19,342 nt of DNA from JBAYZQ01 sp041672385 (GCA_041672385.1 JBAYZQ010000026.1:1-19342), one strand, 5' to 3'. Positions 5,516 to 14,227 are shown, numbered from the stretch's first letter. The notes: generated by a model not told the origin, from the letters alone. Program-made: numbers and translations.

Positions 5516-5575
5516 ACATAAGCGAAACTGCTTATATCCTAAGCTAATCTGCAAAGAATTATATCTTTTAGCATT

Positions 5576-5581
5576 TATAAT
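5576..5581 (+). promoter_or_regulatory. -10 box of the transporter operon
   Basis: TATAAT at 5576-5581, 32 bases before the first permease start. There is no good -35 box at 16-18 bases. That fits a promoter needing an activator, such as the AraC-family protein encoded at the end of the operon. Another candidate, TTGACC (5493-5498) with CATAAG (5517-5522), lies inside the EAL remnant and is weaker. Confidence 0.45.
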
Positions 5582-5613
5582 AGAATAAAAAAGAAAAAAG
5601 AGAAAATAATTCG

Positions 5614-6531
5614 ATGCAGAAAATAAATCAATCAAGTGTCAGTTTTTTTAAAAAGAATAAAAGTGTTTATGTTTTTGTAGCAATATCTTTATCTTGGTAT
5701 TTCATATTTTGTTATGGACCGATGTATGGATTGATACTTGCTTTTAAAGATTATAACGCCTCAAAAGGAATTCTTGGAAGTGCTTTTGTGGGTTTAAAAC
5801 ACTATCGGAAATTATTTGAATCTGCAGAATTCTTTACAGCCTTAAAGAATACTATAGTTATCAGCTTTGGAAGGCTTTTAATTGAATTCCCAGTCCCAAT
5901 AATTTTGGCACTTTTGTTAAACGAACTTCAGGATGGTAAATTCAAAAAAACTCTTCAAACTATATTTACCTTTCCCTTTTTTTTATCTTGGGTTGTAATT
6001 GCAAGTATAGTTTTGAATATGCTTGGAAGTGATGGGGTTATTAATAATATTTTACTTTTTTTTGGAAATAATAAAGAACAATTTTTGGCAAAAAAAGAAT
6101 TGTTTCGTCCCCTTTTGTACATTTCTAGTATTTGGAAAACAGGAGGCTGGACAAGTATTATTTATCTAGCTGCTATTTCAGCAATACCCCCTGAATTATA
6201 TGAAGCAGCATTTATTGATGGTGCAAATGGCTTTCAAAGGATGTTGTATGTAACTCTGCCTTCTTTAAAATCCGTAATTACAATTATGCTACTGCTTGCG
6301 ATTGGAAATACAATGAATGCCGGATTTGATCAAATTTTCAATATGTATAATCCAACAGTAATTAATGTTTCTGACGTTTTAGATACTTATATATATAGAA
6401 TTACTTTTCAGACTGCAGGAGATTTTGGTTTTAGTACAGCAGTAGGTTTGTTTAAATCGTTGGTAAATTTTATTTTATTATTTTCTTTTGATAGACTTGC
6501 AAAGATGCTTGGGGAAGAAGGATTATTCTAG
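5614..6531 (+). CDS. CUT1-type sugar ABC transporter permease (LplB-like)
   Basis: A 305-residue inner-membrane permease with about six hydrophobic segments, the first at roughly residues 18-43. The start region FCYGPMYGLILAFKDYNASKGILGS is characteristic of the LplB-type permeases that pair with a YtcP-type partner and a large lipoprotein. The EAA loop, which docks to the ATPase, is YEAAFIDGANGF at 196-207. It begins a plus-strand series of seven closely spaced genes. The SD before the ATG is poor (AGAGAAAA, rather far). No ATP-binding subunit is encoded in the window, so a shared MsmX-type ATPase elsewhere must energise it. Confidence 0.92.
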   Translation: MQKINQSSVSFFKKNKSVYVFVAISLSWYFIFCYGPMYGLILAFKDYNASKGILGSAFVGLKHYRKLFESAEFFTALKNTIVISFGRLLIEFPVPIILALLLNELQDGKFKKTLQTIFTFPFFLSWVVIASIVLNMLGSDGVINNILLFFGNNKEQFLAKKELFRPLLYISSIWKTGGWTSIIYLAAISAIPPELYEAAFIDGANGFQRMLYVTLPSLKSVITIMLLLAIGNTMNAGFDQIFNMYNPTVINVSDVLDTYIYRITFQTAGDFGFSTAVGLFKSLVNFILLFSFDRLAKMLGEEGLF

Positions 6532-6540
6532 GAGGAATAA

Positions 6541-7413
6541 GTGAAAAACACATTAAAAAAAACTAATGGCTTTAGAATAGCAATATATATTTTTCTGGCA
6601 ATTGCAGGCATTATATGCATTTTCCCATTTTATAATACTTTTCTTGCATCAATTTCAACTCAAAAAGAATTTGCAAAAAATCCTTTAATGTTGTTTCCCA
6701 AAGAAGTGACTTTTAGTGCTTATGAATATTTGATTAATGTAACCAGTTTTCTTTTAGGATATAAAAACACTTTTTTTCTTTTATTATTTGGCCTTCCAAT
6801 TAGTATGATTGTTTCTGTTTCTACCGGATATGCAATGTCACGTCGTAATTTTCCAGGAAAAAAAGTATATGTATTTGTTATTCTTTTTACAATGTATTTT
6901 AGTGGAGGATTAATACCACTTTATTTATTAATGAAGGCATTAAATCTGACAAATAGGTTATTAGGAATAGTTTTTCTTGGAGCTGGAAATACATTTTATT
7001 CTATATTGATACGAAATTATTTTAAAACTATCCCTATTGAACTTGAAGAATCTGCCAAAATTGATGGTGCAAATGATTTTGCAGTCTTCTTTAAAATAAT
7101 CTTACCTTTAACCATTCCTATTATGGCAACAGTTCTCTTATTTTTTGCAGTTGATAAATGGAATGAATGGTTTAATGTCATGCTTATGATAAGAGATTCT
7201 TCAAAGTGGACAATACAAGTAATGTTGAGAAATATTGTATTTACCACTTTAGATGCTATGTCAACTCGAATGGTATCTGTCGAAAAAACTTATTATTCAT
7301 TGAGTTTAAAAATGGCTGCAATCGTATTAACTATGACTCCGGTAATGATTGTTTATCCTTTTATGCAAAAATTTTTTATGAAAGGAATGATTGTTGGAGC
7401 AGTGAAAGGATAA
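6541..7413 (+). CDS. CUT1-type sugar ABC transporter permease (YtcP-like)
   Basis: A 290-residue second permease of the heterodimer. Hydrophobic segments begin at about residues 12-30; TGYAMSRRNFPGKK (95-108) and MYFSGGLIPLYLLMKALNL are typical of the YtcP/AraQ group. Its EAA loop is ELEESAKIDGAND (167-179). The start codon is GTG, placed by an excellent SD (AGGAGG) 5 bases upstream; only 9 bases separate it from the stop of the first permease, so the two are co-translated. It ends KGMIVGAVKG, a common ending for the family. Confidence 0.92.
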   Translation: MKNTLKKTNGFRIAIYIFLAIAGIICIFPFYNTFLASISTQKEFAKNPLMLFPKEVTFSAYEYLINVTSFLLGYKNTFFLLLFGLPISMIVSVSTGYAMSRRNFPGKKVYVFVILFTMYFSGGLIPLYLLMKALNLTNRLLGIVFLGAGNTFYSILIRNYFKTIPIELEESAKIDGANDFAVFFKIILPLTIPIMATVLLFFAVDKWNEWFNVMLMIRDSSKWTIQVMLRNIVFTTLDAMSTRMVSVEKTYYSLSLKMAAIVLTMTPVMIVYPFMQKFFMKGMIVGAVKG

Positions 7414-7418
7414 AAAAT

Positions 7419-7447
7419 AATAGAAGAAATAATTCATTTCTTTTATT
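7419..7447 (+). terminator. AT-rich hairpin between permease and binding-protein genes
   Basis: AATAGAAGAAAT and ATTTCTTTTATT form a 12-bp stem with one G-U pair and a 5-base loop. The stem is weak and only four T's follow, so it is more likely a partial terminator or an mRNA processing/stability element than a true end. Confidence 0.35.
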
Positions 7448-7504
7448 TTAATAAGAAAAATAATTCAAATGTTTAAATAAACAATTGAATTATAGGAGGA
7501 AAAA

Positions 7505-9127
7505 ATGAAGAAACAAGTAAAATTCTTGTTAGTTTTAATTGTGGTATTACTTATGGTAACTATCGTTTCTTGCAAAAAAGGTAGTCAAGAACAAGTCCTT
7601 CCTTCAGAAGGCAAGGTAATGGATAATAATGATTCAGAAAATGCATATTCAAAAAGAATAAAATTTTCTGCATCATCTATTAATCTCCCAGAGCAAGTAA
7701 GTTTTATGGATGATGCTGTTTACAAAGCATTTGATGACAAGTTTAACTTTGAATATGATCTTTTTAACATTACATGGGAAACTTGGAGTGAAAGGGATAG
7801 GTTATGGATAATTTCTGGAGATATGCCGGATATGTTATTTTGGGATTTTAATTTAAAAGATTATAATTCATTTTCTAATCAGGGATTGATAAAAGCTCTT
7901 CCAGATGATTTAGAGACAAAATATCCAAATTTAGCCAAAGAAATGGATAAAACTGGGATTGCAAATTACTTAAAGAATAAGAATGAAGATAACAAACTCT
8001 ATATGATTCCAAATGTTATTTATCTTAATCCTCCAACAAAAACTACTGACATAATAATTGATCCAAAAGTAGTTTATTATAGAAAAGATTGGGCTAAAAC
8101 AGTGGGAATTGAAGTTGGAGATAAAATCACCATTGAAGAACTCGCAAAATTAGCTACGGCTTTTATTGAACAAGATCCTGGAAAAAATGGGGAAGGAAAG
8201 ACAATTGGTATTTCAGCTCCACCATCAAATATTGATTCTTTATTTGTAAGAAGTTTTAATACTTACTATGATACTTTTCACAAAGCAGCTTCAAATAGTT
8301 ATATTTGGGGGGGGACAGAGGATTCGACCCTTCAAGGTATTAAAGAACTTAAGAAGTACTATGAATCTGGTATAATTGATTCAGATTATTATGCTTACAA
8401 AGGAAAGGAACATTATGAAAAGTTTGATAATGGCATAGCTGGGATTTTCTTTGATGGTGCTTCTGCTGCAAATGTTAATGAACGATTAAAAGCCTTTGGA
8501 ACTGCTAACCCTGATTTAAATGCTTCTGATGCAATTGGATTAGTTACTGTTGTTGGTCCTGATGGAAAATATCATGGAGCCCCTGATATTTTAAATTATT
8601 GGTCAGGATTATTATTTAATCCAGATATTTCTGATGAAAAAATGGATAGAATTTTGAGTATTTTGGACTATACTTGTACTGAAGAGGGACAGAGACTTAT
8701 AAATTGTGGAATTGAAGGAAAAGATTATGTGTTGAAAGACGGGAATTTAGAGATTACTAGAGATAAGGATAAAAATGGAAATTTCCTTCCAATAGCAGAT
8801 TTATACCCATCAGCTGATTTCTTCTCTACTAAAGGCGTACTGCCTGATGATTGGTCTGCAAGAGATCCTTCCCTTCCTTCTGAAGCAAGAGAAGAAGCTA
8901 TTAAAATGTTCCAAGTAAAAGAATTAAATATGGATTTAGTTGAACCAAATTACGAAATCAATTTATTTGATGGTGAAAAAAAGCTGAGCTTTCCATTGAG
9001 AATTGATGATATAATAACAAACATGGTTCTCTCTGATGGTAATTTGGACGAAGAGTGGAATTCATTCATTACTGAAAATAAATCAAAAATTGATGAAGTG
9101 GTAGATGAAATTAATTCCAAAATCTAA
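7505..9127 (+). CDS. Lipoprotein extracellular solute-binding protein (LplA-like)
   Basis: A 540-residue substrate-capturing lipoprotein of the sugar transporter, in the large LplA-type group. The signal sequence has a KK(Q)VK start, a hydrophobic core at residues 7-21 and lipobox IVSC with the lipidated Cys23. The mature protein is exported and anchored to a membrane. Recognisable features are SGDMPDMLFWD, the EDFT-like CTEEGQRLINCGIEGKDY and YWSGLLFNPD, typical of these proteins. The SD AGGAGG, 6 bases before the ATG, is among the strongest in the window, consistent with the binding protein being made in excess. A strong hairpin follows the gene. Aromatic residues are abundant, as in sugar binders; the ligand is not predictable. 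Confidence 0.9.
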   Translation: MKKQVKFLLVLIVVLLMVTIVSCKKGSQEQVLPSEGKVMDNNDSENAYSKRIKFSASSINLPEQVSFMDDAVYKAFDDKFNFEYDLFNITWETWSERDRLWIISGDMPDMLFWDFNLKDYNSFSNQGLIKALPDDLETKYPNLAKEMDKTGIANYLKNKNEDNKLYMIPNVIYLNPPTKTTDIIIDPKVVYYRKDWAKTVGIEVGDKITIEELAKLATAFIEQDPGKNGEGKTIGISAPPSNIDSLFVRSFNTYYDTFHKAASNSYIWGGTEDSTLQGIKELKKYYESGIIDSDYYAYKGKEHYEKFDNGIAGIFFDGASAANVNERLKAFGTANPDLNASDAIGLVTVVGPDGKYHGAPDILNYWSGLLFNPDISDEKMDRILSILDYTCTEEGQRLINCGIEGKDYVLKDGNLEITRDKDKNGNFLPIADLYPSADFFSTKGVLPDDWSARDPSLPSEAREEAIKMFQVKELNMDLVEPNYEINLFDGEKKLSFPLRIDDIITNMVLSDGNLDEEWNSFITENKSKIDEVVDEINSKI

Positions 9128-9144
9128 TTTGGATTTGATAACAA

Positions 9145-9181
9145 TGTTCAGGTTTTGGATAACCAAAGCCTGAACAATTTT
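9145..9181 (+). terminator. Strong hairpin after the binding-protein gene (attenuator)
   Basis: TGTTCAGGTTTTGG pairs with CCAAAGCCTGAACA (14 bp, one G-U) around a 4-base loop, followed by AUUUU. The U-tract is short, so partial termination is likely. This would give more permease and binding-protein mRNA than mRNA for the enzymes downstream, or protect the 3' end of the upstream message. Confidence 0.7.
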
Positions 9182-9208
9182 AAAGATTTAAAATAAGGAA
9201 AAGATTTA

Positions 9209-10540
9209 ATGTTAACAAAAGAGTTTTTGGTAAGAAGTCTTAAAGCTGAAATTTCTGATAAAATAAAAGAAGGCTATGAAATAAAAAACTTTCTTAAAGA
9301 ATTAGAGAGTGAAAAAGAATTAGATTTCAATAAAATATTTGCATATGCAGAAAAGGTTGAGAATTCTAAAATTTCTTCATCTTGGCCCTATAGAGAGCCT
9401 GATGGCTACCTTGAGATTTTAAAAGAATGTTCTTGTGATATGAACTTAGAGCCTATTGGAATAATTTCAGAAGAAGAAATAAATCAGAAAGTTGAATCAG
9501 GTTTTCTTGCTTCAGTTTGTGGTTGTATTTTAGGTAAACCACTTGAAGAGGCGCCCTTTGGTACATTGTGGGATATAAAAAAAGCGGCAATAGAAGTTGG
9601 CGAGTGGCCTATAAAAGGATATTTTAGTGAAGATTTTCTTTTGGCATGGGGAAGGCGTAATGTTAGTTGGAAAGAAACTACGCGTGGTAATATTTCTTTT
9701 GTAGCTCCTGATGATGACATTACTTATTCTATTTGTGGGATGCTTTTACTTGAAAAATATGGAGTAAATTTCACTTATGAAAATATTACACAACTTTGGA
9801 TTGAAAATCTTCCTATATATACTTGCTGGGGCCCGGAAAGAGCTATATTAATTAAGGCGGGATTAGCTTCCATTTTTCCAGATGTTAAAACAAACATTGA
9901 ATCATTTGCAAATAGTTTTAATGGAGGTAAAGAATTATGTGGTGGGCTTATTAGGGTTGATGCCTATGGATATGCCTGTCCAGGTAATCCTATGCTTGCT
10001 GCAAAACTAGCTTATAAGGATGTTTCTTTAACGCATAGAAAAACCGGATTATATTCTGGAATGTTTGTTGCTGCTGCTATTGCGGTTGCTTTTGTTGCAA
10101 AAAGTTGGAATGAAATTTTTGAAACAGCACTAAAATATATTCCTCAGAAAAGTAGATTTTTCTTCCAAATGTCAGAGGCATTAGAACTTGTTAAAGAATC
10201 GGATTCATTTGAGAATGGCTATAAAGCTATTCATGAAAGGTTTATTGAGTATTCTGCAGGGCAGATAGTTCAAGAAATCGGAGAAATAATGAACACTTTA
10301 AAATATTCAAAAAGTGCAGAAGAAGGTATCGCTCTTCAAGTTGCTCAAGGAAACGATACTGATAGTTTTGCCTGTACTTGTGGGTCTATTTTAGGTGCAT
10401 ATTTTGGTAATAGTATTTCTTCTGAATGGGTAGAACCTTTTAATGATACATTACATACGACTATGGGGAGTTTTTATGAAAATAAATTATCCACAGTTGC
10501 AAAAAGAATGCAAAAACTACACTTATTAATAAAGAGGTAA
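9209..10540 (+). CDS. ADP-ribosylglycohydrolase-family protein, probable sugar-locus hydrolase
   Basis: A 443-residue protein of the ADP-ribosylglycohydrolase (DraG/ARH-like, binuclear Mg) fold. The family motifs are SGFLASVCGCILGKPLE (97-113), the metal-binding APDDD (D168-D170) and QGNDTDS (D383, D385) with the following FACTCGSILGAYFG. A region of about 95 residues precedes the first motif, making it longer than DraG (about 300). All metal ligands appear intact. The family cleaves N- or O-glycosidic bonds to ribose. Here the neighbours are a sugar transporter and epimerase, not a mono-ADP-ribosyltransferase, so I infer action on an imported glycoside or nucleoside-like compound. SD AAGGAAAAG. 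It is followed 3 bases later by the DUF4127 gene. Confidence 0.85.
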   Translation: MLTKEFLVRSLKAEISDKIKEGYEIKNFLKELESEKELDFNKIFAYAEKVENSKISSSWPYREPDGYLEILKECSCDMNLEPIGIISEEEINQKVESGFLASVCGCILGKPLEEAPFGTLWDIKKAAIEVGEWPIKGYFSEDFLLAWGRRNVSWKETTRGNISFVAPDDDITYSICGMLLLEKYGVNFTYENITQLWIENLPIYTCWGPERAILIKAGLASIFPDVKTNIESFANSFNGGKELCGGLIRVDAYGYACPGNPMLAAKLAYKDVSLTHRKTGLYSGMFVAAAIAVAFVAKSWNEIFETALKYIPQKSRFFFQMSEALELVKESDSFENGYKAIHERFIEYSAGQIVQEIGEIMNTLKYSKSAEEGIALQVAQGNDTDSFACTCGSILGAYFGNSISSEWVEPFNDTLHTTMGSFYENKLSTVAKRMQKLHLLIKR

Positions 10541-10543
10541 AAA

Positions 10544-12043
10544 ATGACAAAAATTCTATTGCTTCCTTTGGATGAAAGGCCATGTAATTATGATTTTCCA
10601 CAACTAGTATGTCAGGAAGCGAATGATATTGAATTGATAATTCCTCCAACAGAAATTCTTGGGAATAAGAAAGAACCTGGAAATGTTCAAGCAATTGAAA
10701 AATGGTTTTTAGAAAATATTGGAAAATGTGAATATGGAATAGTTTCTATAGATATGCTTGTTTATGGTGGGATTGTCCCATCTCGTCTTCATTATCTTGA
10801 TACTAGTACATGTAAAAAAAGAATTTCGGTTCTGGTAGAAGCAAAACAAAAATACCCAGCTATAAAAATTTTTGCTTATAATCTCATAATGAGGGCTCCT
10901 TCCTACAATTCTTCAGAAGAAGAACCTGACTATTATGCTAAATATGGGGAAGAATTATTTAAAATTGGAGTATTAAAAGATAAAATTATTCGTGACACAA
11001 TTACTAAAGAAGAAAAAGAAGAATATATTATCAAAATAAAAGAACTACCAAAAGAGGTTATTGAGGAATTTCTACAAAGAAGAAGAGTAAATCAAAAAGT
11101 GAATACCATGTCGATGACTTTGCTTAAGAATGGAATTATTGATTTTTTGGTCATTCCTTTGGATGATTGTGGAGAATTTGGATGGGCGGCAATTGAGCAA
11201 CGACAATTACGTTTCCAATGTTTGAAAGAACAACTTACAAATAAAATCTATACTTATTCAGGTGCGGATGAAGTTGGTTTAATCCTTCTTGCTAGAGCTG
11301 TTAATTTTTCAAGAGGGAAAGTTCCTGGAGTCTTTCTTAAATTTAGTTCAATCAATGGCCCTTTTATTATTCCAAAATATGAAGATAGGCCATTGGGAGA
11401 AAATTTAAAATGGTTAATTTCCGCTGCAGGTGGTTTTTCTTGTCCTTCTGTGGAAGATTCTGATTTTATACTTATGGTCAATTCACCAACTATTGGAGGA
11501 GAAAGGATGGCAGAAGCTTCTTTGGATCAATCTGATCTTGATTCTTCCTATTATAGTGAACGCTGTCTTCCTGAATTTTTTAATTTTATGCAAAAATATT
11601 CAGATAAAAAGCCTATAGCCTTAGCTGATTTGGCAATGGGAAATGGTGCAGATAAGGCACTAATGGAATTTATTAATCAAAATAATTTTCTGAATAAACT
11701 TTTTTCTTATGCAGGATGGAATACTGCAGCTAATGCTGGTGGAACATGTATTGCACATGCTATGATAAAAAATAATAAAAAAGAGAGCAAATTTGTTGAA
11801 ATGCGAATTCTTGAAGATTGGATTTACATGGCAGATATAAGACAAAAAGCTTTACAGCTTGCAATAGATAATGGAGGAGATTATTTTAATTTAAATGGTC
11901 AAGAGCAAAAATTGGCAGAATATGTTACAGTGGAGCTTAAAAAAAACTTATCAATTATAAATTTTGATAACAAAGAATTGTTTGATTTTGATATCAGCTT
12001 TCCTTGGCATAGACTTTTTGAAATTAAATTTAATATTAAGTAA
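10544..12043 (+). CDS. DUF4127 family protein
   Basis: A 499-residue cytosolic protein of the DUF4127 family, without signal peptide. Conserved blocks are LLPLDERPCNYDFP (6-19), SIDMLVYGGIVPSR (68-81), the acidic LDDCGEFGW near 206, YSGADEVGL near 237, ADLAMGNGADKA near 361 and YAGWNTAANAGGT near 387. The repeated Asp/Glu-rich blocks look like an active site, and I infer an enzyme acting on a sugar-like compound. I know of no established reaction for it. SD AGAGGT; it starts 3 bases after the ADP-ribosylglycohydrolase-family gene and ends 8 bases before the epimerase, so the three enzymes are almost certainly made together. Confidence 0.88.
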   Translation: MTKILLLPLDERPCNYDFPQLVCQEANDIELIIPPTEILGNKKEPGNVQAIEKWFLENIGKCEYGIVSIDMLVYGGIVPSRLHYLDTSTCKKRISVLVEAKQKYPAIKIFAYNLIMRAPSYNSSEEEPDYYAKYGEELFKIGVLKDKIIRDTITKEEKEEYIIKIKELPKEVIEEFLQRRRVNQKVNTMSMTLLKNGIIDFLVIPLDDCGEFGWAAIEQRQLRFQCLKEQLTNKIYTYSGADEVGLILLARAVNFSRGKVPGVFLKFSSINGPFIIPKYEDRPLGENLKWLISAAGGFSCPSVEDSDFILMVNSPTIGGERMAEASLDQSDLDSSYYSERCLPEFFNFMQKYSDKKPIALADLAMGNGADKALMEFINQNNFLNKLFSYAGWNTAANAGGTCIAHAMIKNNKKESKFVEMRILEDWIYMADIRQKALQLAIDNGGDYFNLNGQEQKLAEYVTVELKKNLSIINFDNKELFDFDISFPWHRLFEIKFNIK

Positions 12044-12051
12044 GGTTTATA

Positions 12052-13221
12052 ATGAATAAAGATACACAGTTAAAAGAAATTAAAAAATTGTACGAAAAGC
12101 AATTACTTGAGGGTGAATTAGATTTCTGGATAAAATATGGCTGGGATAAGAATAATGGTGGAATCTATACCGCCTTGGATAGAGAGGGTTTAATTCTTGA
12201 TACCGATAAATCTGTTTGGTTTCAAGGACGAGCTCTTTGGGTTTTCTCAGAAGCCTACAAGAAATATGGAAATTTAGAATATTTAGAATTCGCCAATTCT
12301 ATTGCCAAATTTTTAACTCAAAATTGCTTTGATCAAGATGGACGAATGTTTTTCCGAGTTTCAGAAGATGGCAAACCAATTATCAAAAGAATTCGTTATT
12401 TTTTTAGTGAAGCTTTTGCAGTAATAGGTCTATCTTCCTATGCCGAAATTACCCATAATTCAATTTATAAAAAACAAGCTCTGGACCTATTTAAATTCAT
12501 AAAGAAATTAAAAAATACGAAAGGATTGTTAATTCCTAAATTTCAAAGAGATTCTAAATCTTTTAGTAATCCAATGATTCTAATTAATGTACTGAGTGAA
12601 TTGAGGAAATCATTTCCTGAAGAAAAGAATTGGATAAATACTGAAATTGATGAATGCCTTTCAGAAATTACTAACTTTTTTGTAAAAGATGATCTTGAAG
12701 TAGTACTTGAACAGTGTGGAATGGATGGATCCTTTCAATCAGATCATTTTGAGGGAAGACTTATCAATCCTGGTCATTCCATAGAAGGTGCTTGGTTTAT
12801 TATGAATGAAGGAATGGTAAGAAATGATTCCAAAATGATTAATTTGGGCTTAAAAATTTTAAAATGGATGTGGGATAAAGGTTGGGATTATGAATACGGA
12901 GGAGGAATAATTCAATACCGTGATGCACTTGGGAAAGACCTTTCAGATTATCATCAGGATATGAAGTTTTGGTGGCCACAGTGCGAGATAGCAATAGCTG
13001 AATTGATGGCATATAAGATAACAAAAGACTCTGAACACTTTGATAAATTTCTTTTGGTAAACGAATATATTCAAAAAAGATTTGTAGATAATGAATTTGG
13101 TGAATGGTTTGGTTATTTACATAGGGATGGAACAATTGCAACAAACATTAAGGGAAATATGTATAAAGGTCCATTCCATATTCCACGTATGTATATGAAA
13201 TGTATTGAATTGATAGGGTAA
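12052..13221 (+). CDS. AGE-family (N-acylglucosamine 2-epimerase-like) sugar epimerase
   Basis: A 389-residue cytosolic (alpha/alpha)6-barrel enzyme of the AGE family, usual length for it. Landmarks are WFQGRALW (R60), RYFFSEAFAVIG, NPGHSIEGAWF with H242 and E245, KFWWPQCE near 305-312 and GPFHIPRMY with H376. The two histidines are those used in family members for proton transfer at C2. Members interconvert N-acetylmannosamine and N-acetylglucosamine, or mannose/glucose in oligosaccharides; which applies here cannot be told. A GH20 hexosaminidase 3.3 kb away makes an amino sugar plausible. Translation starts after TAAGG, 8 bases downstream of DUF4127, and the AraC gene begins 3 bases after it. 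Confidence 0.9.
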   Translation: MNKDTQLKEIKKLYEKQLLEGELDFWIKYGWDKNNGGIYTALDREGLILDTDKSVWFQGRALWVFSEAYKKYGNLEYLEFANSIAKFLTQNCFDQDGRMFFRVSEDGKPIIKRIRYFFSEAFAVIGLSSYAEITHNSIYKKQALDLFKFIKKLKNTKGLLIPKFQRDSKSFSNPMILINVLSELRKSFPEEKNWINTEIDECLSEITNFFVKDDLEVVLEQCGMDGSFQSDHFEGRLINPGHSIEGAWFIMNEGMVRNDSKMINLGLKILKWMWDKGWDYEYGGGIIQYRDALGKDLSDYHQDMKFWWPQCEIAIAELMAYKITKDSEHFDKFLLVNEYIQKRFVDNEFGEWFGYLHRDGTIATNIKGNMYKGPFHIPRMYMKCIELIG

Positions 13222-13224
13222 TAA

Positions 13225-14082
13225 ATGGATATCAGAAAAAAAATTAATAAAATAAATTATTGTTACAATTCAATAATATTAAGTGAGACTTTTCCCTTAG
13301 ATTTTCATTATTTTCAAGTTTCCCGAGATTCAATTTCATCTTTACATTATCATGATATTTTTGAAGTAGGAATATGTATAAAGGGTTTCGGTATTTTTGT
13401 TCTAAATAAAGAAATATATTCTTATAAACCTGGCGATGTTTTTGTTATTGGTCCTGAAATTATGCATAGAGCACAAAGTGACTCTAAATCGGAAGATTTA
13501 TGGGCCTTTCTTTCTTTTCGTCCCGAAGATTGGTCTTCTATTAAATTACCTAGAAATATGAAATTAGTCAGAAATAAATTGAATAATCCGGATATGCATT
13601 CTTTATTGATATTTATACTTGATGAATTGAAAAATAAACAATTGGGTTATGAAGGAATAATTCATGGATATCTTGAATCTTTTATAAATTTATCCAATAG
13701 AGAGTATAAAAATAGTGAAATTGGGAGAGAAGAAATTATAAGTAATAATTGTATAACTCTTGACTCCAGAGTAAGAGAAGCAATTGATATAATGATGTCA
13801 TTTTCTGAGTACCAATTAAGTATTTCAGAGATTGCGAAGCGTTGTAATATTTCTGTTTCATATCTTAGAAAACTTTTTGTTGAACAAACCAATCTTTCTC
13901 CAAAATCATTTCAAATGAAAATTTACATTAAAAGAGCAATGAGCCTTCTAGTAGGCTCAAATAGAAAGATTGTTGATATTGCCTTTGATTGTGGGTTCAA
14001 CAGTCTTACAAGTTTTAATAGACAATTTACTAAAGATATTGGTATGACCCCTTTTGAATGGAGGAAGAGGTCCTGCAGTTAA
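13225..14082 (+). CDS. AraC-family transcriptional regulator with cupin-like sensor domain
   Basis: A 285-residue regulator. The N-terminal sensor half has LHYHDIFEVGICIKGFG and YKPGDVFVIGPEIMHRA, the AraC-type cupin pattern that binds a small sugar ligand. The C-terminal half (about 190-285) carries both helix-turn-helix units: LSISEIAKRCNISVSYLRKLF, then IVDIAFDCGFNSLTSFNRQF and GMTPFEWRK. It lies last in the series, 3 bases after the epimerase, so it is probably co-expressed and activates the transporter promoter, which lacks a -35 box. No clear terminator follows. The sensor ligand is presumably the imported sugar or a product of the pathway. Confidence 0.9.
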   Translation: MDIRKKINKINYCYNSIILSETFPLDFHYFQVSRDSISSLHYHDIFEVGICIKGFGIFVLNKEIYSYKPGDVFVIGPEIMHRAQSDSKSEDLWAFLSFRPEDWSSIKLPRNMKLVRNKLNNPDMHSLLIFILDELKNKQLGYEGIIHGYLESFINLSNREYKNSEIGREEIISNNCITLDSRVREAIDIMMSFSEYQLSISEIAKRCNISVSYLRKLFVEQTNLSPKSFQMKIYIKRAMSLLVGSNRKIVDIAFDCGFNSLTSFNRQFTKDIGMTPFEWRKRSCS

Positions 14083-14227
14083 TTAAGTTTTAAGAGTTTC
14101 TTTCTACTTTTTTTGATGAAAGGGGATAAAAATCAACAACTATTAATACTTTTATCAAGTAGGTTTTCATAAATGTATTACAATAATAAAACTAAAAAAT
14201 GATTATGCTATGTTAAGCAAAAACTAA
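14083..14227. other. AT-rich spacer after the operon
   Basis: No gene, RNA or convincing terminator is visible between the AraC stop and the insertion-sequence remnant. A T-rich stretch lies near 14097-14116, but no strong stem precedes it. Confidence 0.4.

Noticed and set aside
5493..5522. TTGACC/CATAAG as the main transporter promoter
   Set aside because: Lies within the EAL remnant, its -10 is poor, and it is 90 bases from the gene; the TATAAT at 5576 is better placed.
7206..7451. Plus-strand open frame at the end of the second permease
   Set aside because: Out-of-frame shadow; the permease frame carries the family motifs and natural ending.
9209..10540. ADP-ribosylglycohydrolase as a toxin-antitoxin or defence component
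   Set aside because: No ADP-ribosyltransferase partner nearby and tight coupling to sugar genes argues against it.
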